Shown: in pieces, positions 1 to 13,860 of the stretch
Position numbering within the stretch: position 1 is the stretch's first letter
How the letters are laid out: each line of letters opens with the position of its first letter
From: Rhea pennata
Taxonomy: Eukaryota; Chordata; Aves; Rheiformes; Rheidae
Direction of reading: 5' to 3'
Assembly (NCBI RefSeq): GCF_028389875.1
Contig: NC_084668.1
Coordinates: forward strand, 30,548,993-30,612,992
Length of the DNA: 64,000 bases
Program-made: the position numbers and the translations under genes
Notes under the pieces: generated by a model
What the model was told of the DNA's origin: nothing
Seen by the model: the letters and a program-made list of their open reading frames with translations, nothing else
Databases searched by the model: none

Positions 1-644
1 GGCCTTTGCCCCAGGCAGCTTGTGGTGAAATTGAAATGTGGACAAAAGGCTTAGGAGAAGATGAGCCAGTGGGAAGGGGAGCCAGGCTGCCTGCCCAGCG
101 CCGTCTCTTCCCTCGGGTGGCTCGAGCCTCTGGAGCTGTCTCTGTTGGAGGGGCTTGGGAAGTGGGAGTGGGTCCCAGAAAGGCTGGCATCTTTGTGATA
201 TGGCAGGGCACGTTGGGGCTGCTTACTCCAGTGGTGAGGTTTGAGGGGCAAACTGCCTGCAGCCCCCATGATCAGTGGAGTGGAGACAGCAAAAGTCAGC
301 CTAAGGACCCTCTGGGAACCGCTTAAGGGTGCGGGGTTGTGGGGGCTGAGCTCCTGCCTCCCATATGTCTGCCTCTCTGCTTCTGGTTGCTGCTTGCTCT
401 TGTAGCCCCTTTTCAGCACTGCTGATGGACACCTTATCCTTTACTAGGTGCTCCAGTCCTGGCTCTGGCAGGAGAGTTCGGTATTTTGCCTTTTGTGTTC
501 ATCCTGATCTTAATGTAAATTGCAATGATTTGGTAAACTGCATGATCTTTCCCCAGTCTAGTTCTCACTGTCATCACTTCTACTGGCACAGCCTTTTGGG
601 TCACTGCTCTCTCACCCTGTGTTTTTTAATTTGTATGTATTCAG

Positions 645-827
645 GAATGGAGGAGGAGTCTGTCAGGGCTCAAAGGGACACCTGCACAACCAAGTGCTCT
701 ATCTCCAGGGCTTGAGGGAAGCTGGAGGAAGCAGTTTGGGGGACTACAGGAAACTGGCCAGTTTCTGGGACAGTCTTTCCAACACCCTCATGGATACAGA
801 AGCAAATGCTCTGAAACTGGAGGATTG
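645..827 (+). other. Candidate unannotated exon, 183 nt
   Basis: The stretch is bounded by an AG acceptor after a T-rich run (TTTGTATGTATTCAG, ending 644) and a GTAAGC donor at 828. Its length is a multiple of three, and one frame is open throughout with matching phase at both ends. The predicted peptide (part: QVLYLQGLREAGGSSLGDY) matches no family I know. It could be a lncRNA exon, a fragment of an unrecognised gene, or chance. Confidence 0.2.
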
Positions 828-926
828 GTAAGCTCAAAAATATGTATTTCTAATAAATTCTAACAGTTGCATAGAGGTTGCTCTGCATGTAGTACAGATT
901 GCTTGCAAAAAGAAAGACAAGTGACT

Positions 927-949
927 CCCCCCCCCCCCACACACACACC
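927..949. repeat. C-run followed by (AC)n
   Basis: A 12-base C run passes directly into about five AC units. Confidence 0.8.
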
Positions 950-3900
950 CTGTTTCTGCAGCAAGGAGCTCTGCCTCTCTTTCCCCATGGGGCTGGGGCT
1001 CAGTGGCAGCTCTCCACACAGGGCTGCCGCTGTCCTGCCACAGCTGTGCTGCCAGGAGATGTGCTTTTCATCATTTAGGCCATGCAGAGGATAAAGGCTT
1101 TCAGTCTGCAGCGTTGTCAGACCATTTTGCTGGCACTAAATTTCCTTCATGAAAAAGCAGCCTGACAGCTTCAACGTGTGCATCTATGACTTATATACAG
1201 ATGATGACCTTGACACTGCAATATGGGAAGCCTTTATCTGAGAGGAGTAGCTGTTTCTCACTCTGTCTTGTGCACACACTTCAAGATAATTGCATTTTTA
1301 TATAATATGTCATTTAAAGGCTTCCTAAATGTAGTGCACATTTCCAATGTAAGCCTCTAATTCCCAGCGGCGGCCATGCTTTCAGTAGCTATGCGTAGAG
1401 GGCAGACCAGTACGATACTCAATGCTCGTACACTCACCGGGGCAGAGGAGGAGGAGAGAATGTAAAGTTGGCTATCCTGAGAACACGAATGTGCAAGCTC
1501 TTGGAGAGGGGGCAGGCTCACCTGTTGCACCTCTGAGGTGCTATTTGCCTGCAAAGTGACTGTACCTTGACTTTATGTTACTGAACATGCAACAGTAATC
1601 TTAAAGATGCACAGACTGGGTATGCTGTGATTTTGAGTGCAAGATCTGTGGAAGGAAAATGTTGCCATTATGTGAACAAACAGTGATTCATGCTAAACTT
1701 TGCAATTTCAAAATATTGCTATACTGAATTCTTAGTGGCTTGAGCTGTTCCTAACATATAGCACAGACCTACTCCCAGCTGGGGTGGAACTTTGTTGTTG
1801 CTCAAATTGTTTTAAACTGATGGTCCCATTGGGTAAGTGACCTTGAAGATCTGTAATAGGAGAGGAAAGGGAAATCCTGTGGATTGAGCCCCACCTGTAA
1901 GCAGAAGAGAAAATTTAGAGAATGAACTTTAATATGTCCTTGGATTTTGTCTGTGCTATGTAGCATCCCTCGTAAGTTAGTGGTGAGTCATATCACAGTG
2001 ACAAATTCCAGTCACTGCAAATGTCTCTCTCTGCTTATCTGCCAGTGGCTGCCTTGCTTTTTTCAAACAGGTCAGCAGACTGTAATAATTCGGTAGTTGT
2101 TGCTTAGACAGCTTGAAAGTACAGACTGGGGAAGGAAAAAAAAAACTGTGCTACTAATTATTACAAGTGTGAGAAACTCTAGCACTGTAGTAAGAGACTG
2201 AACACTAAAAACTTTTGTCACCTTATGGAAGCTATCAAGTGTAAATAATGTGCCATTTGATAAGATGTTTTCTGCTGAAAAGTGACTCCCAACTGCACAC
2301 TTTTTCCAGAAGCAGACACTTTCTCCTTCATTGGTAAGATGCTTTCCTTGGGAGGCATGTGGTGTGTTGACAGTATGTGGTGAGGCATGTTAAGTAGTCT
2401 GCACCATTTTCTTATTCGAATTGATATTCATAAAACTCAGATGCTTTCATTCATGGGGGGAGAAAGCACAGCTATGAATTAAAAGCACCTGCATATGTCA
2501 AGAATACAAAGAAAGTTGATTCTTAAAAGGTTCATCTTACAGGGTGCTAAACTGATAAGCTAAATTGGAGAGTAAACTGGTTACTTCATCTCCTGAGGCT
2601 TTTGACTCACCTTTGTGCTATTGGAGGGCAGCTTTTCAGTTGAACTGAAGTACAATAGTGGAACTAGTAATAATAATAGTTCTTACTTTTGTATTGTTTC
2701 AGTAAGTGGTGCTAAGGACCTGTTTCTGAGTTCCCTCTCCTGTACTTTCAGGTCGAGTTAGATGGATCTGACATTCACAGCTTGTTAATCATCAGAACCC
2801 CAGGTAAAAATAACTGTATACTTAACTGCTGTAAGATTTTCTACTGACACTTAATAACAGCCTGGATGGGTGTGTTTTAGCTTTTGTACTGTGTGTGCAT
2901 TGTAGCAGTTCGATCATTATGGCATAAAGGTGTCTTAAATCACATTGAGATGGAGTAGGAAATGGGGTGGAGGCTTGAAGTTGCAACAATGGCTCTGCAA
3001 CTTTTTGTTATGTTAGCCGATTTTTTTCAAAGCTGTTTTATTCAGTTTATTGTGAACGGGGAAAAATATTATCCTTGTAAGTGCAGTGTTTCAAACGTAC
3101 AAAAAGGAGCTGTGTTATAAGGAGCATTATGGACCTCAGTGTATCGTACCACTGTTCGGCAGAGTAGGATAGATGACACGTTTTCTTTGTTTAGTCTTAG
3201 ATTCTCTTCCTGTTCTGACATTAGTGAAAGAGTCACATTCACTTGCTATTTTCTCTTTGAGTAGTTGTTCTTGTAGCAAGAAAAAAATTCTTATTTTAGA
3301 AATGGCAAATTTTAGATTGTAGGAATGTAATAGATGGAAGGATTGCAATGGCAAGGAGAGGAAGATGATCTTCAAGGTTGTTTAATGGAATACCCATTTT
3401 GACACTGAAACCAAAAATTGCAGTCTTCTAGTGCTTTGTATGCCAGAGTTACGAGAGGTACGCAGGGCCGAGTCATCACTGAGAGCAACAGGGGTTTGTG
3501 AAGCTTAGGCATAATGTTGCAGTATGGCACAATAGTAACAACCGAAAACAGAGGAGAGAGGTTGAAGATGCAAAGACCCAGCTCCTCTAGACTCTCACAA
3601 GAATTATGTTAATACCCTTACAGTCAGTGTATGCACTGAGAGAAAGAGGTCAAATGGAGGTGGCCTAACTGCTTCCACCTGGTGCTGCTGAGAGTGTATT
3701 CTGGCTTGGTGGCTGGGCAGGGAGGGACAGCTGAAGAGCATAGCTAGTGCGGAACAGTGGCAGTGGCTAGATACCACTGATCTTCTATTTTGAGCTGTGG
3801 TACCTCTCATACAATATCAAAGCGTTAGAGCACTGGGAATTCTTAACAGTGTTTTTTCAACCCCTGGCTCTGTTTTAGAGGAGAATTAACATTGCAACTG

Positions 3901-4178
3901 TGTTTTCCCCTTCTCTAAATCATGAAAATGATGGATTTGCTGAGTGCTTCCAGAAAGCTGCTTAATGCTGTTGATCTGTGGAAACCAAAGGTCTCTGGTA
4001 TACTGATGGGAGGAATCAGTAATGTCTCCTGGGCGAATCTTTGGCAGCCTATCTCAGGGACCACCACCTCCTGACTGCCATTTTGCATCTCATCATCCAC
4101 ACGTTTCAGCTCCTCAGTTTAATTTCTGCCCTGTATAACTAGAGTATTCTTGTCTCTAAAATACAACTAACTGAGATT

Positions 4179-4196
4179 AAAAAAAAAAAAAAAAAA
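4179..4196. repeat. Poly-A run, 18 bases
   Basis: An isolated A tract with no recognisable element before it. Confidence 0.8.
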
Positions 4197-7100
4197 GCTA
4201 GGTTTTGTGACCTGCCTAAGTTTTGTGTCTTGCCTTTGGAGTAGCTGAAAAAAACCTGATGACAGTAACATTATAAGATTCTCCAATATTACCTGGTGTT
4301 ACAGGGCATTAGTTGTCAGGGAATATTCTGTGGTTATAGATGTGATAAGCCTCTGTGAGAATTTGGCAGCTGCAGGAGCCCTGCTCAAATTGACAGGGAG
4401 GATGAGTAAAACAGTGGTCTGAGCTCCCACCTGAAAATCTAGGAATATTAAATCACACTGCTTGGTGCTTAATAAGGTAATTTTCCTCACTTCCAAACAT
4501 GGATCAATTGGTTTAACAAATAGTACTTTAATAAAGGCAGATAAAATCTTGAGGGAAGAGCAAATAAGTAACATAAAATGGACTTAATTCTAAAGTACTC
4601 TTTTTCATACTCCTGTTCAAGATAGCTAGTTGCTTCTCCTTCCAGCAGCAAAACCTCACAGTTTGGGTGTGTCAGGTCTTGGTTTCTGGCTCTAGTCCTG
4701 TGAAGAAGTGAGGCCTGGTTCAAGTTGCTGCTGTGGGTAATACTTCTGCTCCACCAGTTGCTGGCTCACTGTGTGCCTGCATGCTGCTCATGCTCTGCCT
4801 GCTATTTCCCACTGCTCTGAGCCCCTGCAGCCAGCTGCTGCAGCTTTACTATTTCTTCCGTTATTTCAGCTTTCTGCTCAGAGCTCTTGTAGGATTCAGG
4901 ACTAATGCAATCCTCTTGAGTACTTAGACCCTGAAGCATGTTCTTCTGATTTCCAGCTTGCAGGGCGAACACGTTCTCCTGCTTGGCAGCCTTCGGGAGA
5001 TCATTGAGCAAACTCTCCTGCCCTTCTCCTTTCCTAGGCTAGGATGACTGAAGCCTGAGGCTGGGAGCTGTTGTCTTGAAGGGTGACCACAGGGCACACA
5101 GAGGCACAGTTCGGTTCTGTGGCTTCCATACAGGATTATGATTACCAACTTTTCTTTGCACTGCAATTTGCCTTCTTTTTTTAAGAAAAATGCTTTCCAA
5201 TGACAGTAGAACACCGTGTGCCAAATAAACACGTGTCATCCCCCTTTTGGTTAGCCCTTTTGGTCCCTTTCTTTTTTTTTTCCTCCTTTTCTCTCCGCCA
5301 GCTATGAAGGAAGCACTACTCCTTTCTAGGCTCCCTTCCCTCCAGTCCTTTCAGGATGGGAGAGGAAGAAGGAAGTAGGTTTCCCACTGAGTCTCCAGCA
5401 GCAGGCTTATACTTGGGTTAACAAGCAATCTGCTTGACTTCAGTATGTTTGAGGCTGACCACACACAGTCAGGACAAAATGCCATGAGCAAGGCCTTGCC
5501 AAAGCTGCTGTCTGCTTTGTTAGGGCTAGGATTTCATCTTTAGGCTTTGCTGCTCTATAGCAGAGAGACAGCAGAGCACATGGCACAGGAATGGTCCAGC
5601 AAAGGAGACGGGTGATTTTGCTAGACCCACAAAGCCCCAGGATAAAAGAATTTCCTTTAAGCAAGGAGCTTAACATAAGGAAAACTGGTAAGGCTTGGGA
5701 TGCTGCTGGGCATGATGATCCTGCTGCCGTTCCCTGAGCTGGTACAGCCTTCATCTGCCTGCATGATCCCAGAGACCAGATGCTCGGCTTTCACTTTATT
5801 GATATGGTGGGTTTTTTTGCTCACAGAGTACACACAAATGCATTTTTTTTTTCTTTCATCTGGTGGGAGATCCTGCCACCTTACGTGCTGAGCAGTGTGG
5901 GCAAGGGTTGCCTGATCAAACAGACTCCTGTACTGTTTGAGAATGACAGAGCTGGAGAAATTCTTGATCTTACGACCTTTTTGGTCTCTTTATTAGGAAC
6001 CACTTCCTAATGGATAGCTTAACTTACTGCTGTCAAAGTGTTTGGCCAGCATGCCCTGATGAGAGCTGACCTGTGATCTAAAGTTCTGGAGAATACTGCA
6101 GGTCTTGTCTATGAATTGTTTATTGCATTCCTAATGTTGGACTGCAGAGCAGAAATTCATTCCTGGCTGTGCAAACTCTGCTGTGGTTGTACTTGTTTTG
6201 CTTCTAGGGAATGTGTAAATTGGAGGGAAAGAGTTACAAGTGAGGCCTGTCTTTGAATCACAGAGCACTCCTGTATTAATAGGTTTAGGTTTTAATACTG
6301 CTATGACAGTTTGCTGAAAAACAGATGTATACATCCTCAAAACACTGATACATGAAAATTTCCCTCTGAGCTGAGGGAAGAAGCTGATTTATTTTTACTC
6401 TGTTCTGGCCCTTCAACAGCATGATTGACGGAACTAGCCACAGGTGATGTCACAGCATCCATGGCTAACAAGCAGGAAAGAAAGTCAATGTTTCCACAGC
6501 CACAAAATGCTCTATGGAGTTGTATAATACATTTAAAGTTTGAAAATGTACTTAGCATTTCTTGACTCCCTTGATCTATCTCACAGCTGTGGTAGATGGT
6601 TTCCTCAGCTGCTGTTAACTGCCTCTCTGATCTGCTCTTTGCTTTTGTAGGTATTTCTTTTCTACTGGTTGTAGTCTGTTTGACATGTCTAACTGTGAAA
6701 GTTGAACCAGATTGTTTAGAATTTGTAGGAAGTTTGTGCACTGGTATAAATGAGCTGTATATTTGTTGGTAACTTGCCTTGTGTGTGCAAAGCTGTGCAC
6801 TTTAAAAAGTCTTGTAAGCACTAAGTTATTAGCTGCCAGTGTTCTCTTTTGAACCTAATTTTCAGTAGGTGTGAACTGATGTAGCATTGTTTGTGGAGCT
6901 ATATGTGCTGTCAGAGAAAATGTTAGAGCTATGTGGTTCCTGGAGCTTTGTAACGACCTGGATTTACCACACCTGTTTGATGGTTAGTGTTTTCACCTGT
7001 ATGTCTGCTTGGTGAGGGCATGCCCAGATTTCCTGAGGCTCAGGCTGTGCCTGGAGACAGCCTCCCTAGGGTGCTAGTGCGCTGGCTGCCGTGAAGAGGG

Positions 7101-9553
7101 AAGCAGGGGTAGGATGTGGAGTGTGTTGCACTGCAAGCAGCACCGTGGCTGTCAGTGCTGATGCGCTGCTCACCTTGAGCAGCGATGCTGGCCCCCGACA
7201 CGTAAACTGCATGTGAACCCCATCTGGCTTGAGTCAACGCTCTCTTCTTCTCCAGCCTGGTCTTTAGCAGAGGATCTGCTCTGTCTGCGCTCTTGGGTTC
7301 GTATCTTGTTTTGTGCATGAGAGTTACAATGGTCTTTGGTGTTTGTGAATGGGCTTAAAATTTGGCTTCTTTGCTTTGCTTCCTGTCTTCAGCAAGACGA
7401 CTACCCAAGCCCAGCTGGGCTGCCACTCTGTCTTTTGGCCTGAAAAAAGCTGGCGTAAAAGAAAAGCTGCTTTGCTTTGCCTCCTGCCCTCCTGGGCCCT
7501 GGCAGCCAGACAGCTGCTGCTGGAGCGGCAGCAGGCGAGTGGTAAGGGCCTTGCGGGAGCTGCGGCGCCCGAAACCAGCTGCTCATCTTCTCTAAATGGG
7601 GTAGGAAAGCACCCGCGGGAGCAATGGCTCTCCCTGAGGCAGCAGCAGACATGGATTTATGGGGCTATAGCAGGCACAATCAACCTGCTTAGCTTTCCCA
7701 GAGCAGGAAGTGAAGCTCCCCTGTGGGAACAGAGCTGCTTCACCCTTAAGCAAAATCAGTCTTGCTTCTGGGGTAGCTGTACCAGAGGAGCGGAAAGCTG
7801 GATGTAGTGCTGCTTAGGTTGCAGGGAGATTATTTACTTGTTCATGGAGCAAAAAATGGGCTTTGGATGCTCTGGGGTGTATTGGCATGTGCCATTCGGC
7901 AGTCTGTCCTAAGCCTTCAGAAGCAGTTTCCTAATAGGTAGTTACCTGCCTTAGGAAAAAACACTAGCTATCCTTTCTTTCTCACTGCCTTAGGCTCCAA
8001 CTTAGTGCTAGTTTTACTGAAATAGTATGCTGCTTTAACTGGACTGGTGACCTGTTTCAGCAGCGCTCCCTGAGTTAGACAGGGGTGCTCATGTACGGCC
8101 GGTGCTGTTGAACTGAGGGGCCAATCCGAGGATGTGCTAAAACCTATGGCAAGCTGTGCCTAAGGGAGCTGCCCCTACCTTAAGCAGCACCTTCCTTGAC
8201 TCCGGCATCTCCCCTGTTTGAGTCGCTCCAAGAGCCAGGTAGGCTGATTGGTGAGCACTGTGTGGGCAAGGATGTGTGTGTAGCAGAAGGCCCCGGAGAC
8301 GAGTCTTTTCCTTCCCATCTCATGCGATGTGGGCCCATATGAGCTATTCTAAGAGCAGTACAGGCTGTGTCTCTCATTCTCTGGATGCTTGCTTATCGCT
8401 GCGAGACAAGTGCCTGGAAGCAATTCTCCAAGGGAAAACCTGTTGTTGTTCTGCTGTTTATTGTGGTGGCATCTGAGAGCCCCAGTTATGGTTCAGAGCC
8501 CCAATGTGCAGGGAATTGATTATGAGTTAGGCTCTGATGAAAGAGGGCAATTCCTCAGTGACAGGCTGAAGTCTGGCATTTTTCTCAAGTTTTATGGAAA
8601 AAAAATTAGCTTCTAAATGAATGACAGATCTGCTGGTATTTATGGCTAACGTGAGTGATATAATTTCTTCCAGCATTTTAGTTCAGAATCTGAGCAGCTG
8701 AAGGCTGCGCTCTTTGAAGAGGAGCTTGTAAGCCAGACTCTGAAAGTATTGCTACGTTTAGCCAGCACATCTGAGTGGCAGTTTCTGGCGTTTTTTAATG
8801 CTATGCCTCAGGTTTTAAAAAATACTAAGATAAAAACCTGGGTTGAAAAGGTTTGAAAGTCATCCTCAGGAAGAGAAAATTTCTCCATAAATTGGAAGGT
8901 CTAGTAAGAGTGAGTTTGCAGGGTAAGGAAGTTAGCAAAAGCCTTTGGAAGCCTAATCTTTGTTTTCAGCCAAGTGTGACCTTTTTCTGCTCCTCTATTT
9001 TATTTTATTAATCAGAAGAAGCTCCTTGGAAGTTACTGTAGCCCTACTTCAAAATCTTCTAAATCACTGCAGTTTTTTGCTTGTCTACCATGCTGAGAAG
9101 AAACTTAGTCTACAGGAAGCCCCATTAATTTCAAGGAACTATTCAGCTTTAGCAAGCTGATTAATTGAGAGTATTAGGTGAGAGTTTTTGCAAAATTAAA
9201 AGTGTCAAGTTATTACTAAATTTTACACTGATTTTACTGATTGACACATTTTTGACAACTGTTTTTTATTGCTGAGTGTTCATGTTGTTCCTTCTTTTGC
9301 TGCCTCCTATCCATTATAGAGGAATAATTTATTACCTTGCCAGTAGAAAACAATTAATGTTATTTCTTTCATCACTGCATGATAATGGAGTAACAAGTGA
9401 TGTCTCAGACCTCAGGTTCTTACAAAGTTCTAGGGAGGAGAAGCAATATCATATATAGCAGAACTGGCATAGGAAATATCTCATTTGTTATCTACTACGG
9501 TGTGATTGAAATCTCCATGTAAGCTACTGTATTAGATATGCTTATACATTTCT

Positions 9554-9577
9554 CCCCCCCCCCCCCCAAAAAAAAAA
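9554..9577. repeat. C14-A10 homopolymer junction
   Basis: Fourteen C are followed at once by ten A. The same C-then-A pattern recurs, longer, at 61014-61055. Confidence 0.8.
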
Positions 9578-10066
9578 CAATTGCAGAATGCAGAAAAATA
9601 CTGTTGCAAGTGAAGGCTACATAGTAATAAAACTTGTAGGCAGCACTGTACTTACCTGGTTGAGAGTCAGCTTTTTGTGATAAAGGCATCAGCATTTGTT
9701 TATTGTGTCCCTTATCAAATCCCAAAGCTAAATATTTGAGTTAGTCCTTCATGAAGATAACCAAGAAATGTTTGAGTGAGAATTAAGATGTTATGTATCA
9801 TATTTCTTAGAACAGTATTTGATTGCTTTATCTTGAATCCGAGGAAGTGTCTTGCAGTTGTATATTCGATCTGTGTTCAGAGGAAGATCTCTTAAAAGCA
9901 AGTTTGTGTACTGAAAGTATTTGGAAAAGTTATAGCAGAAAGGGGAATCTGAATCTGAAGCCAATACAAAGAACCTTGAAGTATGTTAGAATCCATCATC
10001 AGACCCTGAGGTACTTTGGGGATCAGGCTCTTAGTCCTACAGGTAGCTAAGAGACTTGCTGTCTTT

Positions 10067-11272
10067 TCATAGAATCACTAGGGTTTGAAGGGACCTCTGG
10101 AGATCATCTAGTCCAGCCCCCCTGCTCAGCAGGGTCACCTAGAGCATGTTAGACAGGGTTGCATCCAGGCGGGCCTTGAATATCTCCAGAGAAGGAGACT
10201 CCACAACCTCTCTGGGCAACCGGTTCCAGTGCTCCATCACTCTCACAGGGAAGAAATTCCCCCTCACATTCAGGCGGAACTTCCTGTGCTTCAGTTTCTG
10301 CCCATTGCCTCTTGTCCTGTCACACGGGACAACTGAAAAGAGTTTGGCCTTGTCCCCTTGAAACCCTCCCTTCAGGTACTTATACATGTTGATAAGACAC
10401 CCCCCCCCTCAGTCTTTTCTTCCCCAGGCTGAAGAGGCCCAGCTCTCACAGCTGTTCCTCATAGGGCAGGTGCTCCAGCCCTCTGATCATCTTCGTAGCC
10501 CTCTGCTGGACTCTCTCCAGTAGCTCCCTGTTCCTCTTTTCCTGGGGAGCCCAGAGCTGGACACAGTACTCGATGAGGCCTCCCCAGGGCTGAGTAGAGG
10601 GGCAGGCTCACCTCCCTCCACCTGCTGGCAACACTCTTTCCAGTGCACCCCAGGATACTGTCGGCCTTCTTGGCCACAAGGGCACATTGCTGGCTCATGG
10701 TCAACTTGTCATTCACTAGCACTCCCAGGTCCTTCTCTGCAGAGCTGCTCTCCAGCAGGCCAGCGCCAACCTGTACTGGTGCCTAGGGTTATTTTTCCCT
10801 AGGGGCAGGACTCTGCACTTGCCCTTGGTGAACCTCATGAGGTTCCTCTCCACCCAGCTCTCCAGCCTGTCCAGGTCTCTCTGGATGGCAGCACAGCCGT
10901 CTGGTGTGTCAGCCACTCCTCCCAGCTTGGTATCATCATCAGACTTGCTGAGGAGGCACTCTGCCCCCTCGTCCAGGTCGTTGATGAGTAAGTTGAACAG
11001 CATGGGACCCACTACTGAGCCCTGGGGGACGCCACCAGCCACAGGCCTCCAACTGGACTCTGTGCCACTGATGACAACCCTCTGAGCTCTGCCTTTCAGC
11101 CAGTTCTCAATCCACCTCACTGTCTACTTGTCTAACCCACACTTCTGAGCTTGTCTAGGAGGATGTTATGGGAGCCAGTGTCAGAAGCCTTGCTGAAGTC
11201 AACGTCCACTGCTCTCCCCTCATCTACCCAGCCAGTCATTCCATCATAGAAGGCGATCAGATTGGTTAAGCA
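10067..11272 (-). mobile_element. CR1 LINE fragment, 5'-truncated
   Basis: The left end (TCATAGAATCACTAGGGTTTG, within 10067-10090) is the reverse complement of the CR1 3' terminus, so the element reads on the minus strand. The sequence holds the 3' UTR-like end and the C-terminal half of the ORF2 reverse transcriptase. Translated pieces include [26 protein letters not shown] and INDLDEGAE. The catalytic box is degenerate (SDDDTKL in place of the usual ADD form). Stops and frame breaks separate the pieces, so it is dead. Similarity ends near 11272, after the LTNLIAFYD-encoding part, which is a typical CR1 5' truncation. Confidence 0.93.
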
Positions 11273-13764
11273 ACCAACGTAGGTGCTCAGATAGGGCTTC
11301 TGTATTCCTACAGACAGGAATTCTGTAATCACAGCCTAGCTGTGCTAAGGGAGTCCGTGGTCTGTTCTGTTATATGGTATAAAGTGTAGGTAGCACTACA
11401 CTTCAGTGCATTCATTTCAAAATTGCATCCATGTATACAAGAATGGAATAAACTCCTCATACCTACCTCTCACTGAGTTTAACCATTAATGGTTTTGTTT
11501 CTGGACACGATGCCTTGAGTCTCCTATATACAAATACAATAACGCTTGAACGTGAGCAGAAACATGAAGACTCTTACTAAATAACAGAGATAGATGTAAG
11601 TAAGTGGATGATGCAACAAATGATTTTGGGATGCCACTGCAGTTGGAGGTCAGGAAGAAAGAAAAAAAAAGTATTGTTAGATGGGTGCAAAAGTTAAAAT
11701 GGGTTAGTAGAAGCCTGTTGAAAATCTCATAATGTGAATCATGGTAAAATCATAGTGAAGCACACTGGGTAGTGATAAAAGGATGGAAAGCAAGCAAGAA
11801 ACTTAGAGGGTAACAGCTACAACAATCCAGCAAGGGAAAGGAAGAGCAACAAGTAATTCCTGTAATAAATCCAATTAAGAATGAAACTACTATGTATTCA
11901 AAATAGCAGGTTTTTCCTTGCCAGGCAGTAATCATATAGCACGTAAACCTAAACATGAAAATCTGGAAATACCATTATGTAGGGAGGACTCCTGTGCAAA
12001 AGATAGTTTATAGCAGTCAGAAAAAAGGACAATCGCTTACTACTAAGAGCAAGATTTAACTATTGATATAAGAACGTAGGAACTCTTAATACTAGTGATA
12101 ATGAACATTTTGGGTTCTTCAGGATCTTGCCTGTCTTACTGCATTTTTGGTCAAGTCAAATGCTAGAGGGAAGCAGAGTAGCTGTAACTTGCTGAATACA
12201 TTAGTTGGAGAAAGGAAATTCTATTTCATGTCAAATAATTTTTTCAACTAATGCTTTTTCCCAGTATTTGGCCAGCTGCATACTTGAGCGAAAATACTGT
12301 TTGGGGAAAGATGGCAGAACTCACTGAATAATATATAATAACCTTGAATACGAAATATCTTCATTGCAGTGGGGATATGGAAATAACCTGAAGCTTTCAT
12401 CCTCATCTACAGAAAATAATGCTTTTGAGTAAGCCTTTTAAATTCCAGGGAGCTCGAGAGTGTCAGATAAACATTTTGCCACTTCCTCCACCTCAAGACC
12501 CTGTGCTGCCTGGATGGTGTAGCCATGGCAGGAGAGCTGCCACTGGTGACAAACCAGACTGAGCTTTGTGCAGTGCCCCAGCGGGCAGGCTCCCGTGTGG
12601 TCAAGGGGTAGGTACACACCTTGCTGCTGACTCCACAGGTGTGTTTCAGGCCACCTTGCCCGGAGGATATAGGCTGGAAGAGAAACACTGCAGAGTTTAG
12701 CTGATCCCTCCTTTACTCTCACATTGGAGCCTTGTACAAAGAAAACAGAGCAGGCACCAAGCACTGTACTGTAGTGTAATGATTAAGATTTACAGAGTCA
12801 AAACATTCCTTAAGACTGCTCCAGTAGGATTGCATCAAAGAAATTTTGTCACACCTTCCATTCTAATGAGCAAAATAGATGAGTTCTTAGCAGATAATTT
12901 TTTTTTTTCCAATTTCAGTATTTACTGCAGGTCAAGCAGTTTCCTAATCTTTTTCCTTAAATTTTGTTATTAGTGAATCTGAGTCTTCTATGGTATGCTG
13001 GGGGAGGTTTGGCGTTAATAGAGCGACAGTGGAATAAGACCCCTTAAAACTTCATTGCTCGTGCAGTCAAAACTCTCTGGCCAAGTTGCCTATTTTACAG
13101 GCAGAGGTGATCTCGCCCTGTCTTAAACTGACCAGGCCTCATATGTATGCAGTTAATTCAGTGCCCAGTTTGACCTAATATGAAACATGGTGTATTAGCT
13201 GGGGGTAGTACTTGTCATTTAACGTATCTTTCAGTTGGCTTGAAGCATGGGCAGAGTGAGCTGGTGTCTGTTTCAGTGTGAACATTGCCTCTGCCTGAAA
13301 AATATTGTGCAAAACATTATGTGGAAGTCTTGCAAAGTGATCTTATGAAATCCTTATAAAGTGACAGTCTGTAATATAAAATCTCTGCTATTAGAGCTGC
13401 AGTTTGAGTAACTCAGATATATAACCAAGAACCCCCAATTCAAGTTCTCTTGTCCCTGATTTTCACAAAACACGTTTGGCTTTTGTTTAATACGTGCTGG
13501 CACTGGTGGATTCAGGCGGGTATTTTGATTACTGTTACATCATTCAGAAGAGGACTGCCTGCGTTTGTCGTGTTTATCAGAGTTGATTGTGAGTACTGTG
13601 ATGATGTAGGCACTGAGAAATGTCAGGAGGAAAATTTTTGAGGAACTACCTTTAATTTATTAAGTGAGTTGTAGATCTTTGAAATTAATGGAATGTGGGT
13701 GCCAAATATTTTTTTTAGGCTTTGGTAGCCTAATCCTTGTATTACTAAAGATAGATATTTAAAT

Positions 13765-13860
13765 GTGTGTGTATATAGAGTTCTGTATTTCATACATGCA
13801 TATGTATGTGTTCTGTATATAATGTATATATGTGCATGTGTAAGATACATATGTATCTGT
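13765..13860. repeat. Degenerate GTGTAT/ATGTAT-rich microsatellite
   Basis: Imperfect alternating purine-pyrimidine repeats of TGTG, TATG and ATAT type over about 95 bases. Confidence 0.65.

Larger units (their letters stand above)
1..10066. other. Gene-poor left flank
   Basis: I see no convincing gene here. Open frames are short, uninterrupted only by chance, and match nothing I recognise. They include a 152-codon frame at 7349-7807 in a locally GC-richer patch and a 134-codon minus frame at 6337-6741. The block holds short homopolymer and C/A runs and the candidate exon listed separately. NABP1 is the expected neighbour further left, but none of its OB-fold exons is visible. Confidence 0.6.

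Noticed and set aside
1-830. Part of NABP1, the expected left neighbour
   Set aside because: None of the translated frames resembles the OB-fold or C-terminal sequence of NABP1.
7349-7807. 152-codon + strand open frame
   Set aside because: It overlaps other open frames in a locally GC-rich patch, has unremarkable Trp/Ser/Leu-rich content, and has no homology I recognise.
10716-11120. Reverse-transcriptase-like frame as a host gene
   Set aside because: It is part of a 5'-truncated CR1 LINE with a degenerate catalytic box and flanking frame breaks.
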